Of a stretch of DNA of 64,000 nt, positions 48,193-61,000 are shown one piece after another. This DNA comes from Heliocidaris erythrogramma (taxonomy: Eukaryota; Echinodermata; Echinoidea; Camarodonta; Echinometridae). The DNA lies in the NCBI GenBank assembly GCA_025617745.1, contig CM046858.1, positions 29,092,534-29,156,533 of the forward strand, in the 5' to 3' direction. The notes beneath the pieces were generated by a model that saw only the letters and a program-made list of their open reading frames with translations, did not search any database and was not told the origin of the DNA. The position numbers were made by a program, and so were the translations under genes. Within the stretch, counting starts at the first letter, position 1. The number at the start of each line of letters is the position of its first letter.

Positions 48193-48424
48193 GTGGACCC
48201 ACGTGGGTATACTACTTGATCATTCAGTTAAAGAGTTATCTATACATGATAAAAAGGTTGACATTATGTACATGTACTCCATAAATCAGTGGACTAAATC
48301 TACATACTTCAGCAGGGTTTCAAATTGGCATGAAACACCAGCCTGTGGCTTAAACAGGCCATCCAAAGGTGCCATCGACACTATTTTTGCAATCCTCGCG
48401 GTCATCGGTTCTTGGTTTTGACTG

Positions 48425-48520
48425 TCATAAACCCGTTGCTGGGCGTACCTCCTCCATATAATCAAAGGGTCCACTCTGGCTTAGCTGCGATACCGTGCGG
48501 TCAGATGTTTGGTCATCCAG
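48425..48520 (-). CDS. CEP43: CEP43 terminal coding exon
   Basis: Acceptor CATTACAG at 48521; 31 codons then TGA (48427-48425). It encodes LDDQTSDRTVSQLSQSGPFD followed by YMEEV, aligning with the conserved acidic C-terminus of FOP (LDDLTQD.. and DYLEDV in vertebrates). The extra RPATGL tail after the conserved end differs from vertebrate FOP. Phase 0 entry fits the preceding exon. Confidence 0.92.
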   Translation of the reverse strand: MDDQTSDRTVSQLSQSGPFDYMEEVRPATGL

Positions 48521-49063
48521 CTGTAATGACAGGGAACATGAGACCATAAGTTTTAAGTTTTTTTCTGGCAATGACAAAAGGAGTACCTACAGAGTACATT
48601 GCGGGTTCCACAAACTGACATAAGTGCTCAAGCATATCTGCATACCTTGGTTTGCAAAAACACAAAAGTATACAAGCAGCCAGCGCATTGTTGGCTGCAG
48701 CCATATACATGTATGTGTTTCATTTCTTCCTTCTTGTATGCCAAAAAGTGGACCATATTGTCAACATTTAAATACATACATGTACCTACTTGTATAAACA
48801 TGCTGTTAAGTATTTTAGTGATTTCAGTTGATTTGTAACCTCTGACCAGCATATATCTTTATTCCCTATTTATTATTTATTAAACTCTCCTATAATCAGA
48901 ACTGTGTCTACAAATTTTCTTACATGTGCCATGTACCCACAAAATTGCCACTAGAATAATTATTTTTTAATAAAAAATTTATTTAAAGCCATTCTTTACA
49001 TCTGGAATGTCTCATATACTAGTAGTTTTGTTGTTGTTGTTGTTGTTGTTTTGTTTTGTTTTG

Positions 49064-49095
<32 letters not shown>

Positions 49096-52000
49096 TTGGG
49101 GGGGGTTGTTTTTTTGTTGTGTTTTTTTGTGTGAGTGAACGATGTATTCTAAGGAAATGAATAGTATTCTTTTTACGATTTGCCCCCTGTCCCCTTTAAG
49201 ACTATGACTCACATTATCTTGACTGCTAGCTAAGAAGCTATCATCACCAGAAATCTCTTCTGAGATCTCCTCCGTGATACTGGTTGTGTTGCTACGTTGG
49301 CTGTTGCTTCCCCTGGGTGTCAGGCTAGGACTGTCCTGAGAACTGCAGACGGAAAAGCAAAAAGTGTACTGTCAGGCAACATTTAAAGAGAAAGTCGAGT
49401 CCTGGTAAAGGTGAAACATGTGTTGTGGGCTAGTGTATAAGCCTCCGGATTGGGATCGAATCCCTGGCCCAGCACTAATGTCCCTTGCTAAGACATTAAT
49501 CTACATTTGCCACACTGGACCCAGATGAGGTAAATGGGTACCTGGCAGGCATTAATTCCTCAAAAGGCTTGAGCGCTTCAGTGGCAGCTGGGGCTAAAGT
49601 CGGGGCAAATGTGCCAGACCAGACACGAGCGCTATAAAAGAACCCACTACCATTATTATTAATAAATGGGGTGGAGGAGGGAGAAGGGGAAGTACAGTGT
49701 ATGACATAAAGATGGAATTATTTCTATTTGATAATCAATTCTTCACAATGTCTCAATATGAATTTTTTAATCTTCATATTCGCTAGACTGCACTTTTTGT
49801 TTAAGTTGTTGTCTTCCTTTTTTCACCCTGCATCTTCCAGTAATTTAGTTTTGACATGGGCTATTATGTCTCCTTTGTTGTGATTAATAAAGTGATGTTG
49901 ACAACAAAAAAAATATTTATTTGCTACATGTATGTGGAACTGCGGAAGAATATAAAAAAAGCATTAAAATATTGCTCTAGAAATGCCCTCATATTCCTGA
50001 TATGAGAAATATCGGAAAACTTGGAACCAAGTATTGATGCCACATGTGTGTGTAGTCCCAAATACTCACATCTGTGTCCAGTGCTTTTCCCTTTACTGTA
50101 TATGAATTTCAGCAGGATCCAAATGATTATCCTTTCCTAGTACCATCTAGAAAATTTCATTTACATAACAATTGCATGACCAGAACTCAATGTCATCTTT
50201 TACATCTAATGTGACATGACACAAGTCGGCTAGGGTTTTGCCAGTGCACAACACCTTTGATGCTACATGTAACACCAACCATGGGGGACTTTGATACACA
50301 AAATGCCAAGGATAAATTCTCCCCGACAAGGCCCCCGACAAGGGTAATAAATTTGTCAATGCATACTAAAATTGCTTTGGTCTTCTAAAATCACCCCCTG
50401 GGAACACAGAAAAGCCATATTTTTAAAAATTTGCACCTTCTGCAAACAATCTCCGCTTGCACTAATTCTTACCTCTGGAAGTCGTCTTCATAGCTGGCCT
50501 CACTTGCAGATTTGCTCCTGCCATCAGACCCTGAAATATGAATGATAACAAATACATGTCATACCATAAAACAGGCTGAAAAGTAACAACTAGGGTGAAT
50601 AGCAACAACAATTGGAAAGGATTTTGACATTTACTGATGAGATTTGATTTAGAGAAGATAGACAGTAAGATTGTCAAGCTGGGATACAATACCTCTCAGA
50701 AGAGTTAGTCTTCTCTCAAATCTGGGCCCTGTTGCATAAAACTTACCATTAACGGTAACTTTGCCATCAATGGTAACTCCCATGGAAACCTTGATGTTGA
50801 TTGGCTGTTGAGTGATGTTACCATGGTAGTTACCATTGCGGTTTTGTGGTTTGGCTCAATAATTTGTTATTCAGAGCCCTAAAAAATATACCAGATACAT
50901 GGGTAGAAAGAGCAAAATTTCTGCACACACTGTGTCCACTTTTGTTGCATGACCATATACCATTTAATGCCAGGAATTTTAAGATGAGAATAAGCTTTAA
51001 AATCCTTAAATTGGCAACACATTCAGAGGTTCAAAATCATTGTTTTCCATAAAAATTGGCAATTTTTTCAACTTTTGACAAAATTTCTAACCATGTATAT
51101 TGTTTTCAAAGACAATTACACCTTATTAGAACCATGTATCACTGAAAGAAAAATATCATTGTTGCCAATTTGAGGAACAAACTGTGATCAATTTAGCCCT
51201 TAAATAATTCCTGTCCTGAAAGGGTTAATGGTAAGTTTTATGCAATGGGGCCCAGGTGGCAGGCACATACACTGGAGGAAGCATGGTCTCTGAAAAAAAA
51301 AATCCATTACTCATGAAAACAAGGTAATTTAGAAAGCTGTTTGTGAAACGAATGTATTATCGGCTGCTAAACAAAAGAAAAGGGTCAAAAAATGAATGCA
51401 AATAGCGTGCCTCTGATTATTACCACACACATGCATGAGAAACCTTGCAATGCAGGGAATGATGCTCTATCTCATTGTTATGGAAGGGAGCAACACAATT
51501 GGAAAAGTACAGTTTGCCTGAACGTGTCGCCAAGTTCATATTTAATGCAACCTGTGACACACTCAATACAAATGTAAATCTGAGCAGTTGGGGAAAAAGG
51601 ACAAATGACAAATGTAGTAAATGGGCGATTACGTATAATGTGTCCTGTACAACATACATGTATTTCATCCAGAAATTAACAAAATTCATTGATAAGTGGT
51701 AGTGATATCGAAAAAAACAATAGTCAATTGTCATGTGAAGAGATTTCTCATTTTTGGATGTAATATGTGGATCAAAGTCATATGTTGTACAAGACATATT
51801 ACACGGAGTCACCCAAATGTGGAAACTGAGAAACCCTTCACCATGGGTTAAACCACTGCCAAGTCTCATTAAACCAAGGGAGATGAGTCCACTTGGCATC
51901 TTTAACAATCTTCTTCATCACATTCATTCTGTTTTAAAATGTGGGCTCGAAGAAGGACATGGTGCCACAAGAGACTGCCAAATCGACTGCGATCTTAGCA

Positions 52001-55000
52001 CTGACTCTCACAGGGGCTCACATGGGAGATCAACTATCCCTTTTGAATACACCCAAACTGACCTACTGTACATGTACATTGTAATTCCCAACATCGTTAT
52101 TTTCAATCTGTAGGCCTACAATTTTTGGAAAGATGAAAAGCAAAATACTAATTCTCTAACTTACTGTTTCTTTAGAAATGAATATCAGTAGAGCGCACAA
52201 CTCCAAAAGCAACAAATAATATGTCTGTAAAGCGCTTAGAGACATCATAGATGTGTTAGATGCTACTTGTATAAATCCAGAATATTATTATTATTTTAAA
52301 TATGCTCCTTCAATTGCAGATGTAGAAACAAGAAATGCGAAAATTATTTTCCTGCCCACAGAAATTGGTTCATGTGGCTTCATCTCAAATGTCAATATTG
52401 CAAGGTTAAAAGAATTGCTCTCCTTCTGTCAGAACCCAGTCTCAACCAAAACTCCTTGCAAAGAGGTGTCAATAGTGGCATTCATTTCTTCTTTTGTGAT
52501 TAATAGAGCCAAGTTATTGCCAAGTTATTTATACTGTCTGGCATTTCTCATAAATCGTCTGCTGGGGCCTAAAGGGCATAGACTCTCTGTAGAATAACTT
52601 GAGTGAATGCCCTCCTGGCTCTCAGCATCCCAATTGTAATAAGGCATCAATCATAAAGACCATAACATACCTTTAGCTCCACCTTCTACATTGAGGGGAG
52701 GTAGTGACCCAAGGCTACTCCCACCACCAAGGGGCGGGGCATTACTCAGTGAGCTGAGTGAGCTGAGAGAGCTTGGTTTGGTAGGGCTTCTGGGTGGAGA
52801 GGAAGGCGGGGCTTGTTTCTGATTCCTGCTGAATTAACAAACACAAGCAATGTATTGAGCTCAGCTATGTCATCAATGAAGGGTGTGGATATTGGAATTC
52901 CACAAGGAAGTGTATTAGGCCCGGTTTTGTTTCTTTTGATGATTAATGATATCTCTTCATGTCTCATCAGTGGTGAATGTAATATTTTTGCAGATGACGT
53001 TGCAATTTATGATTATGGATCAGATGTGAATGAAGTTAATGTCAAAATGCAGAATAATATTGATAATTTTTTAATTTGTAAACAAATCTTTCGGCATATT
53101 ACTCCCAGTGTTAAAGATCGTATGCTCGATCTGTAATGAAAAACACAAGTCAGAAAAAATTGGAACCAGCGGGATTCGAACCTGTCATCTACTGCTTGCC
53201 GGGCAGCGACTTAACCACCAGGCTATTCTGGTTCACGGCCAAGTCACGACGAACTAGAATCAAATACCCAAGATCCTCTTCTTTCTGACTCATTAATATT
53301 CAAACGGTCCGCCGTGGAACAATGGTTAGTAAACGAAGAAGCTTGACTGGGGAGGAATTTTTTAATTTGTAAACAAATCTTTCGGCATATTACTCCCAGT
53401 GTTAAAGATCGTATGCTCGATCTGTAATGAAAAACACAAGTCAGAAAAAATTGGAACCAGCGGGATTCGAACCTGTCATCTACTGCTTGCCGGGCAGCGA
53501 CTTAACCACCAGGCTATTCTGGTTCACGGCCAAGTCACGACGAACTAGAATCAAATACCCAAGATCCTCTTCTTTCTGACTCATTAATATTCAAACGGTC
53601 CGCCGTGGAACAATGGTTAGTAAACGAAGAAGCTTGACTGGGGAGGAATTTTTTAATTTGTAAACAACCGCTGGTTCCAATTTTTTCTGACTTGTGTTTT
53701 TCATTACAGATCGAGCATACGATCTTTAACACTGGGAGTAATATGCCGAAAGATTTGTTTACAAATTAAAAAATTCCTCCCCAGTCAAGCTTCTTCGTTT
53801 ACTAATATTGATAATGTTAAAAAGTGGTACGACAAAAATCGTCTTAGTATTAATGTCAGCAAGACAAAAGTTATGTTGTTAAAAAATAGACATAATTTAT
53901 GTGATAAACTTACTCTTTTTATCGATAATAGTCTGGTTGAACAAGTGAAATTAATTAGATATCTTGGTATTGTAATTGATCAAAATTTAAACTGGAGTTC
54001 ACATATAAGTCATATATCAAAAACACCGGCTTATAAGATATTTTCTCTAGGAAAACTAAGGCAATTTTTGAGTAAATCTCTTCTTAATAAGCTTTATAAA
54101 ACTAATATTTTACCATCCATGGATTATGCTATTTCTGTCTGGGGGAATTGTATTGGGGTAAGGGAACGAGCTCATTTGACAAGATTACAAAAAAGAGCAG
54201 CACGTTATGTAACCGGTAACTTTGATTTTTTAAACAGGCGTGGTGAAGATCTTATGAAGGAACTTATATGGTCAACTGTCGAACAACGACGCGATTATTT
54301 TTTAGCTAATATTATGTTTAGGTGTATACACGGAATGGCTCCTGTTAGATTATGTAACAATATTGAAATGGTAGTCGATAGGCATGATGTAAGAACCAGA
54401 AGTTATGATACTCTTAACGTTGTCCCACCTAAACCTAACTTAGAATGTTTTAGGTGGTCATTTTTGTTTTCAGGCTCAAAAATCTGGAATAATTTACCTC
54501 ATTGGCTCCAAAATGTACCCTCAATTAATTCCTTTAAAAAAATGTATAAACTAGATGAATATTCGACCGCGCGCGGTCGGAATTTATGCCTCCGCCATCG
54601 CCAGATTGGAAATGTATGGCATACATGTACACTCTAAAAAGGACTGGTCCAACAAAATGACAAATCTTTTCACTTAAAATGCACAGGAGACAGAAAAATT
54701 CATTTCATTTCATTTTCATATAAAACTAGAAATATTTGATTTGACCTCTGTGACCTCTGACCTTTGACCTACTTACCCCAAAATCTAATCAGTTCATCTT
54801 TCTATGGGGATACATACTGGTACCAAGTTTGAAGTTCTCACCTCAGATAGTTCTTGAGATATCGTGGTAACGGTGCTAAAAACCAAGAATTCTTATGTAA
54901 TTTTATGTAAATTGACCTCTGTGACCTCTGACCTTTGACCTACTTACCCCAAAATCTAATCAGTTCATCTTTATATGGGTATGCATACTGGTACCAAGTT

Positions 55001-58000
55001 TGAAGTTCTCACCTCAGATAGTTCTTGAGATATCGCGGTAACGGTGGTAAAAACCACTAATTCCATGTAATTTCATGTAAATTGACCTCTGTGACCTTTG
55101 AACTTTGACCTACCTACCCCAAAATCTAATCAGTTCATCTTCGTATACGGTAACATACTAGTACCAAGTTTGAAGTTCTTACCTCAAACAGTTTGAGATA
55201 TCGTGGTAACGGTGCTAAAAACCAAGAATTTTTATGTAATTTCAGGTAAATTGACCTCTGTGACCTCTGACCTTTGACCTACTTACCCCAAAATCTAATC
55301 AGTTCATCTTTCTATGGGGATACATACTGGTACCAAGTTTGAAGTTCTCACCTCAGATAATTCTTGAGATATCGTGGTAACGGTGCTAAAAACCAAGAAT
55401 TCTTATGTAATTTCATGTAAATTGACCTCTGTGACCTCTGACCTTTGACCTACTTACCCCAAAATCTAATCAGTTCATCTTTCTATGGGGATACATACTG
55501 GTACCAAGTTTGAAGTTCTCACCTCAGATAGTTCTTGAGATATCGCGGTAACGGTGGTAAAAACCAGTAATTCCATGTAATTTCATGTAAATTGACCTCT
55601 GTGACCTCTGACCTTTGACCTACTTACCCCAAAATCTAATCAGTTCATCTTTATATGGGTATGCATACTGGTACCAAGTTTGAAGTTCTCACCTCAGATA
55701 GTTCTTGAGATATCGCGGTAACGGTGGTAAAAACCACTAATTCCATGTAATTTCATGTAAATTGACCTCTGTGACCTTTGAACTTTGACCTACCTACCCC
55801 AAAATCTAATCAGTTCATCTTCGTATACGGTAACATACTAGTACCAAGTTTGAAGTTCTTACCTCAAACAGTTCGAGATATCGTGGTAACGGTGCTAAAA
55901 ACCAAGAATTTTTATGTAATTTCAGGTAAATTGACCTCTGTGACCTCTGACCTTTGACCTACTTACCCCAAAATCTAATCAGTTCATCTTTCTATGGGGA
56001 TACATACTGGTACCAAGTTTGAAGTTCTCACCTCAGATAATTCTTGAGATATCGTGGTAACGGTGCTAAAAACCAAGAATTCTTATGTAATTTCATGTAA
56101 ATTGACCTCTGTGACCTCTGACCTTTGACCTACTTACCCCAAAATCTAATCAGTTCATCTTTCTATGGGGATACATACTGGTACCAAGTTTGAAGTTCTC
56201 ACCTCAGATAGTTCTTGAGATATCGCGGTAACGGTGGTAAAAACCAGTAATTCCATGTAATTTCATGTAAATTGACCTCTGTGACCTCTGACCTTTGACC
56301 TACTTACCCCAAAATCTAATCAGTTCATCTTTCTATGGGGATACATACTGGTACCAAGTTTGAAGTTCTCACCTCAGATAGTTCTTGAGATATCGTGGTA
56401 ACGGTGCTAAAAACAAAGAATTCTTATGTAATTTCATGTAAATTGACCTCTGTGACCTCTGACCTTTGACCTACTTACCCCAAAATCTAATCAGTTCATC
56501 TTTCTATGGGGATACATACTGGTACCAAGTTTGAAGTTCTCACCTCAGATAGTTCTTGAGATATCGCGGTAACGGTGGTAAAAACCAGTAATTCCATGTA
56601 ATTTCATGTAAATTGACCTCTGTGACCTCTGACCTTTGACCTACTTACCCCAAAATCTAATCAGTTCATCTTTCTATGGGGATACATACTGGTACCAAGT
56701 TTGAAGTTCTCACCTCAGATAGTTCTTGAGATATCGTGGTAACGGTGCTAAAAACCAAGAATTCTTATGTAATTTCATGTAAATTGACCTCTGTGACCTC
56801 TGACCTTTGACCTACTTACCCCAAAATCTAATCAGTTCATCTTTCTATGGGGATACATACTGGTACCAAGTTTGAAGTTCTCACCTCAGATAGTTCTTGA
56901 GATATCGTGGTAACGGTGCTAAAAACCAAGAATTCTTATGTAATTTCATGTAAATTGACCTCTGTGACCTCTGACCTTTGACCTACTTACCCCAAAATCT
57001 AATCAGTTCATCTTCGTATGGGGATACATACTAGTACCAAGTTTGAGGTTCCTACCTCAAATGATTCTTCAGATATCGCGGTAACGAGAAGTGGGACGGA
57101 CGGACACACGGACGGACGCACGGACGGACGCACGCACGGACGGACGGACGGACAACCCGAAAACATAATGCCTCCGGCACCCACCTTCGGTGGGCGGAGG
57201 CATAAAAATTATTTCATTGTTAAAGGTACTGTATGGTTTCAAAGTCCATGACACCCTTGCCAACACTATGCAATACCTCGAATGCTGACTTATTAATTAA
57301 TATCGCAATGATATATAGACAATATTGATCTCTATTTTATGCACATTGTTTTACTAATTGTTGATATTATAGTACATATATTTTGTTATTTTCTACTGAT
57401 TCAATGTTGTAAACAAATCTTTCGGCATATTACTCCCAGTGTTAAAGATCGTATGCTCGATCTATAATGAAAAACACAAGTCAGATTCAATGTTAGTTTA
57501 CCTGTTATTATGTTAATTCATGAGTTGTTTTTCTAATGTACTTTTTATATGTTTTATCCTGTTTACAGGACAACAATGTAAAACAGCTTTTGCTGATTGT
57601 TTTATCCTGTTGAAATATATTCTAATAAATAAATAATAAAATAAAACATGATAGTGATGAAGAAAATCTACAAAATATGTGTACTCGTTAACCTGTTGAC
57701 TACTGAATTATTTAACTCTCATAGGCTTAATACAGGAGCCACCCGATTCCCATAGTCTATGGGTTAAATACTGCAATACCAATTTCAACACCTGCGTACT
57801 GTATTAAGCAACTTACACCTTTAATTACGCTAAAAATTTCACTAAGGCCACATAAATACACAAAAGGTAAACCCATCTATAAAGGCAAACAGGAAAAGCA
57901 AGTTTTCGTCTAGTTTTTGTTATCTTAATTACATTTTGCTCGTCTAAATACAATAAAATAATGAGAACTCCAATTTACGTGTACAACACAATTTACCAAG

Positions 58001-61000
58001 TCACAATATCTTTCTTCCAAAATGAAATTACAGTACGGAATGCATCAATATGATATTTCACCTGCTACCAAATGCATTGCCATTGGCTGGAAAAGGATCA
58101 TCAAAGAAGGCATCACTGTCGTCACTGTGACTACCCGGATTTGTTGAGCGCTGCCCTCTGTTGCCGAGCGGAGAGAATAGGTCATCTTCTAGCTTTCTCA
58201 AGCTGTCCTCGGTTTTCTTCTGGTCTGCTTGTGAATTTGTATTATGTTGCTGAGAATGATAGAATAAAATTGCAAAAGACTTAATGCTGTTCTGTAGTCA
58301 ATATCCTATACACTACCAAATTCCCTACCTTCAACACGGTACTATAACCGATACCTAACCCTTAATGTGTACCAATCACCTGACAATACAGAGATGCCAA
58401 GGTCAATGACCAGCTAGGAGTGAAGGTGAGGGGTGTGTATGGGAGAGGTTATGTCCCCTCCCACTGTAGGAAGCTTTAACATTTTTAAACTATAAATCTT
58501 GCGATCTGGTGCATACTAAAGTGACTTATTTTTAGCTTAGAGTAATGGGGGAGGAGATTTCAGACAAAGGCAAAATCCTATTTTGGAACTCTTTATTTCA
58601 CATTTATTTTCACTTTTCACTAAAATCATGAAAGCCAATATTGTTACTATTTTAACACAAAAAAATCCCAGAAAAGTCAAGAACTGCCATGGCAATATTC
58701 ATTTTCATTTTTCGCTGTCTCGGATGCAGTTTATGGCCACATGTACATGTACAAAGTCAATGGGGAGTGCCCCCTGTGCGTTCGACTGTGATCAAAAGTC
58801 CCAGCAACCCGAGCCTGCGTCCCCCCCAGCAGCTCTGGGAGTGCAATCCAGGAGAATTTTACCTCCACGGTATCAGAAACTGAAATGTTAAGACTAAAGC
58901 CCTTTCACACACCGGGCCTGCTTACAGCTGCGTAGTGCGGCGTACCAACTATGCCGAGCTTACACTGCCCTACGCTGTGCCTATGCTGGCAATACGCCGA
59001 GGGACGCAAGGGGTACGCGAGATGGACGCAAAAAATTAAACGTTTAATTTTTTCACACACTTCCAGGTAGATCACTGGACACAAAAGGTAGGCATTTTTA
59101 CGCAAGTCTACGCAACACCATGCTGCTGTACACTATGTCTACGCAATAGTACGCTACCCTATTCCAGTCCGACGAAAAATCATTTGAGGCTGGCGTAGTT
59201 TTGCATATGGAAGGGTGTAGCGTTAGTACTCGTGCTTAGTGTGGGTTCAGCATAAGTAAACCTACATACCCATTGGCGATCCTGCGCGTAATTTCCAAGT
59301 ACGCCACACTACGCAACTCTACGCAGGCCCAGTGTGAAAGGGGATTAATGGAGACATCGTGTGTGCGTCTCACGCAGCGACTAGCTTTGACTACATTGTT
59401 CATGCGATTGGACATTTTCGAGCTTGCGACCTAAGAAAAATCCAAATCTAAAACTGAAAATTTCGGACCAACCTAACCTAACCCTAACCTAAAGCGAATT
59501 GCAACCTTAAACCTAACCCATTATCTTTGACAAAATAAAGCCCTGAGAAATTGTGGGCAGAGCAAATGTCGGAGCACCAGCCCATAAAATTAACATGCAA
59601 CTAATCATACTATAGGGCAACACTATTAGGTTTTTAAGCACAAGAAACATTTGTTGGAACTTTATACATCCTTTCAATTTCTCTCAATTTGCTTGCAACT
59701 AACTTGTATGACACTGTTTTTCATACTGGCTGTTTGCTTGTTTACTTTTTAGGTTTTTTGTGGTAAAGTAATGTTTTGGGGGTAATGTAATGTAGTTTTT
59801 TTTAATTGAACATAAAATAAACAGAATCATGTTTATCCCCTCCCCCCCCCCCCCACACACACAAAAATTATCAGGGGGAAAACAATTACTGGAAAGAAAA
59901 TTCAGATAAAAATTCAAAAGCTCGCAGTGCAAAAAAAAATAATCCTCGAACATATTGCGGCGAACGTAAGGGGGGATGGAATCAGCCCCCCCCCCCTCGA
60001 CCCTTTGAGGGTTAATGTACATGTACAGTATGTGTCTATCATGAAGAAATATAAACTCTCAAAACTGTGATCTACACAGAACAAAAAAAAATCATCCCTC
60101 CTGCTACTCCTTTTCCTCTTCCCTTAGACATAGAAATATTACTGACATTCGGTGTTGATATTAAAATAATGAACAGTAGGACCTACTCTGAGTTTCCTAG
60201 GTGATGTAGGAACAATGTCTGTGATGTCATGTGACACAACGCTACGGCAGACCACAAACAACCTCCGATACATGGCAAGAAACTCATCAAAGTCGATCAC
60301 TGCAAATAAAAAAAAAGAAAAAAAGAATAAAGCTTTTGATACGAGGCAGGAGAGAGTTTATACAGAAGCTACACATAGGTAATGTCAGCTTAACCTCTTA
60401 CATACATCTACATGTAAGGGACAGATCACAGTCTATACACTGCCTAAGAAAAATAAAATGAAATATACACAGAGTGCTTTAAATTTATAATAATAAAAGA
60501 ACAGTTCTTGTATACCTATATAGCATATCATAAGTTTGAAAAAAAGTCTCAACATGCTCAGGAGAAGCTGATAGAGATACATGTCAGAAACAAGTAGGGA
60601 AGCTGCCGGAAATGTCTTTGTGTACCGCGTACAATATTAATTGGTATCTTTTCAGTGCAGTTCTGAATTGCCCAAATGTATCAGCTTGTCTAACATCGCA
60701 TCTTATTTTTAAAAAGAAGTAAAAGAGTGCAGGCTTAGGGGCCTTTGTGGCATGCAGCTACTCTTTGTCATCCCAACTCTGCATTAATTTACACATAAAA
60801 TACTTCTCATTTTGACATTCATATTTTAGTGGTTGTTTTTAAGCGGTTTATTGTTCATATGTAAACAAGGCTTTACTAATACTTCTACTGAAACAACTAC
60901 AATGTAGATGATCTTTGAAGGTAGAGGTTTGCATGGTGGTACTGATAATGTTGAAGAGGCTTACAGTTCACCATGTGGTTGGTCCTGAAAAGGACTGTTG

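Larger units (their letters stand above)
14192..48424. other. Gene-poor interval between WASF exon and CEP43 3' end
   Basis: About 34 kb with no host coding exon that I can support. It should contain the WASF upstream non-coding exon(s) and promoter. CpG-richer patches at about 23380-23470, 35940-36120 and 36900-38450 are candidates, but no specific start site can be named. The remainder is repeats: SINE, Crypton, MITEs, LINE fragments, two HINEs and purine- or pyrimidine-rich tracts, listed individually. Between listed elements (for example 17733-18480, 22480-24580, 27400-29410, 30390-32290, 33250-36930, 44090-45470) I see only AT-rich unique sequence with TACATGTA blocks. Confidence 0.6.
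52836..57650 (+). mobile_element. 5'-truncated non-LTR retrotransposon with three nested insertions
   Basis: Starts inside reverse transcriptase: GIPQGSVLGPVLFLLMIND (52890 on) and the catalytic FADD box (NIFADDVAIYD, about 52985). It is interrupted at 53068-53802 and resumes at NIDNVKKWYDKNRLSINVSK. The frame 53873-54637 covers the thumb and C-terminus (KLIRYLGIVIDQNLNWSSHI, SGSKIWNNLPHWLQN, NSFKKMYKL). A HINE splits it at 54586-57203. The AT-rich 3'UTR continues at 57204, holds a 75-bp insertion, and ends in an AATA repeat (57623-57650). Oriented opposite to CEP43, whose intron it fills. Inactive. Confidence 0.85.

Noticed and set aside
53162..53234. Functional tRNA gene
   Set aside because: B-box and acceptor-like stem are present, but the T-stem is mismatched, the D-arm is poor, the position before the anticodon is C instead of T, and it lies inside a duplicated retroposon. 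Treated as tRNA-like retroposon sequence.
53068..53802. Retrozyme (hammerhead ribozyme circular-RNA retroelement)
   Set aside because: Tandem units and target duplication fit, but the CTGATGA and GAAA core motifs of a hammerhead were not found on either strand.
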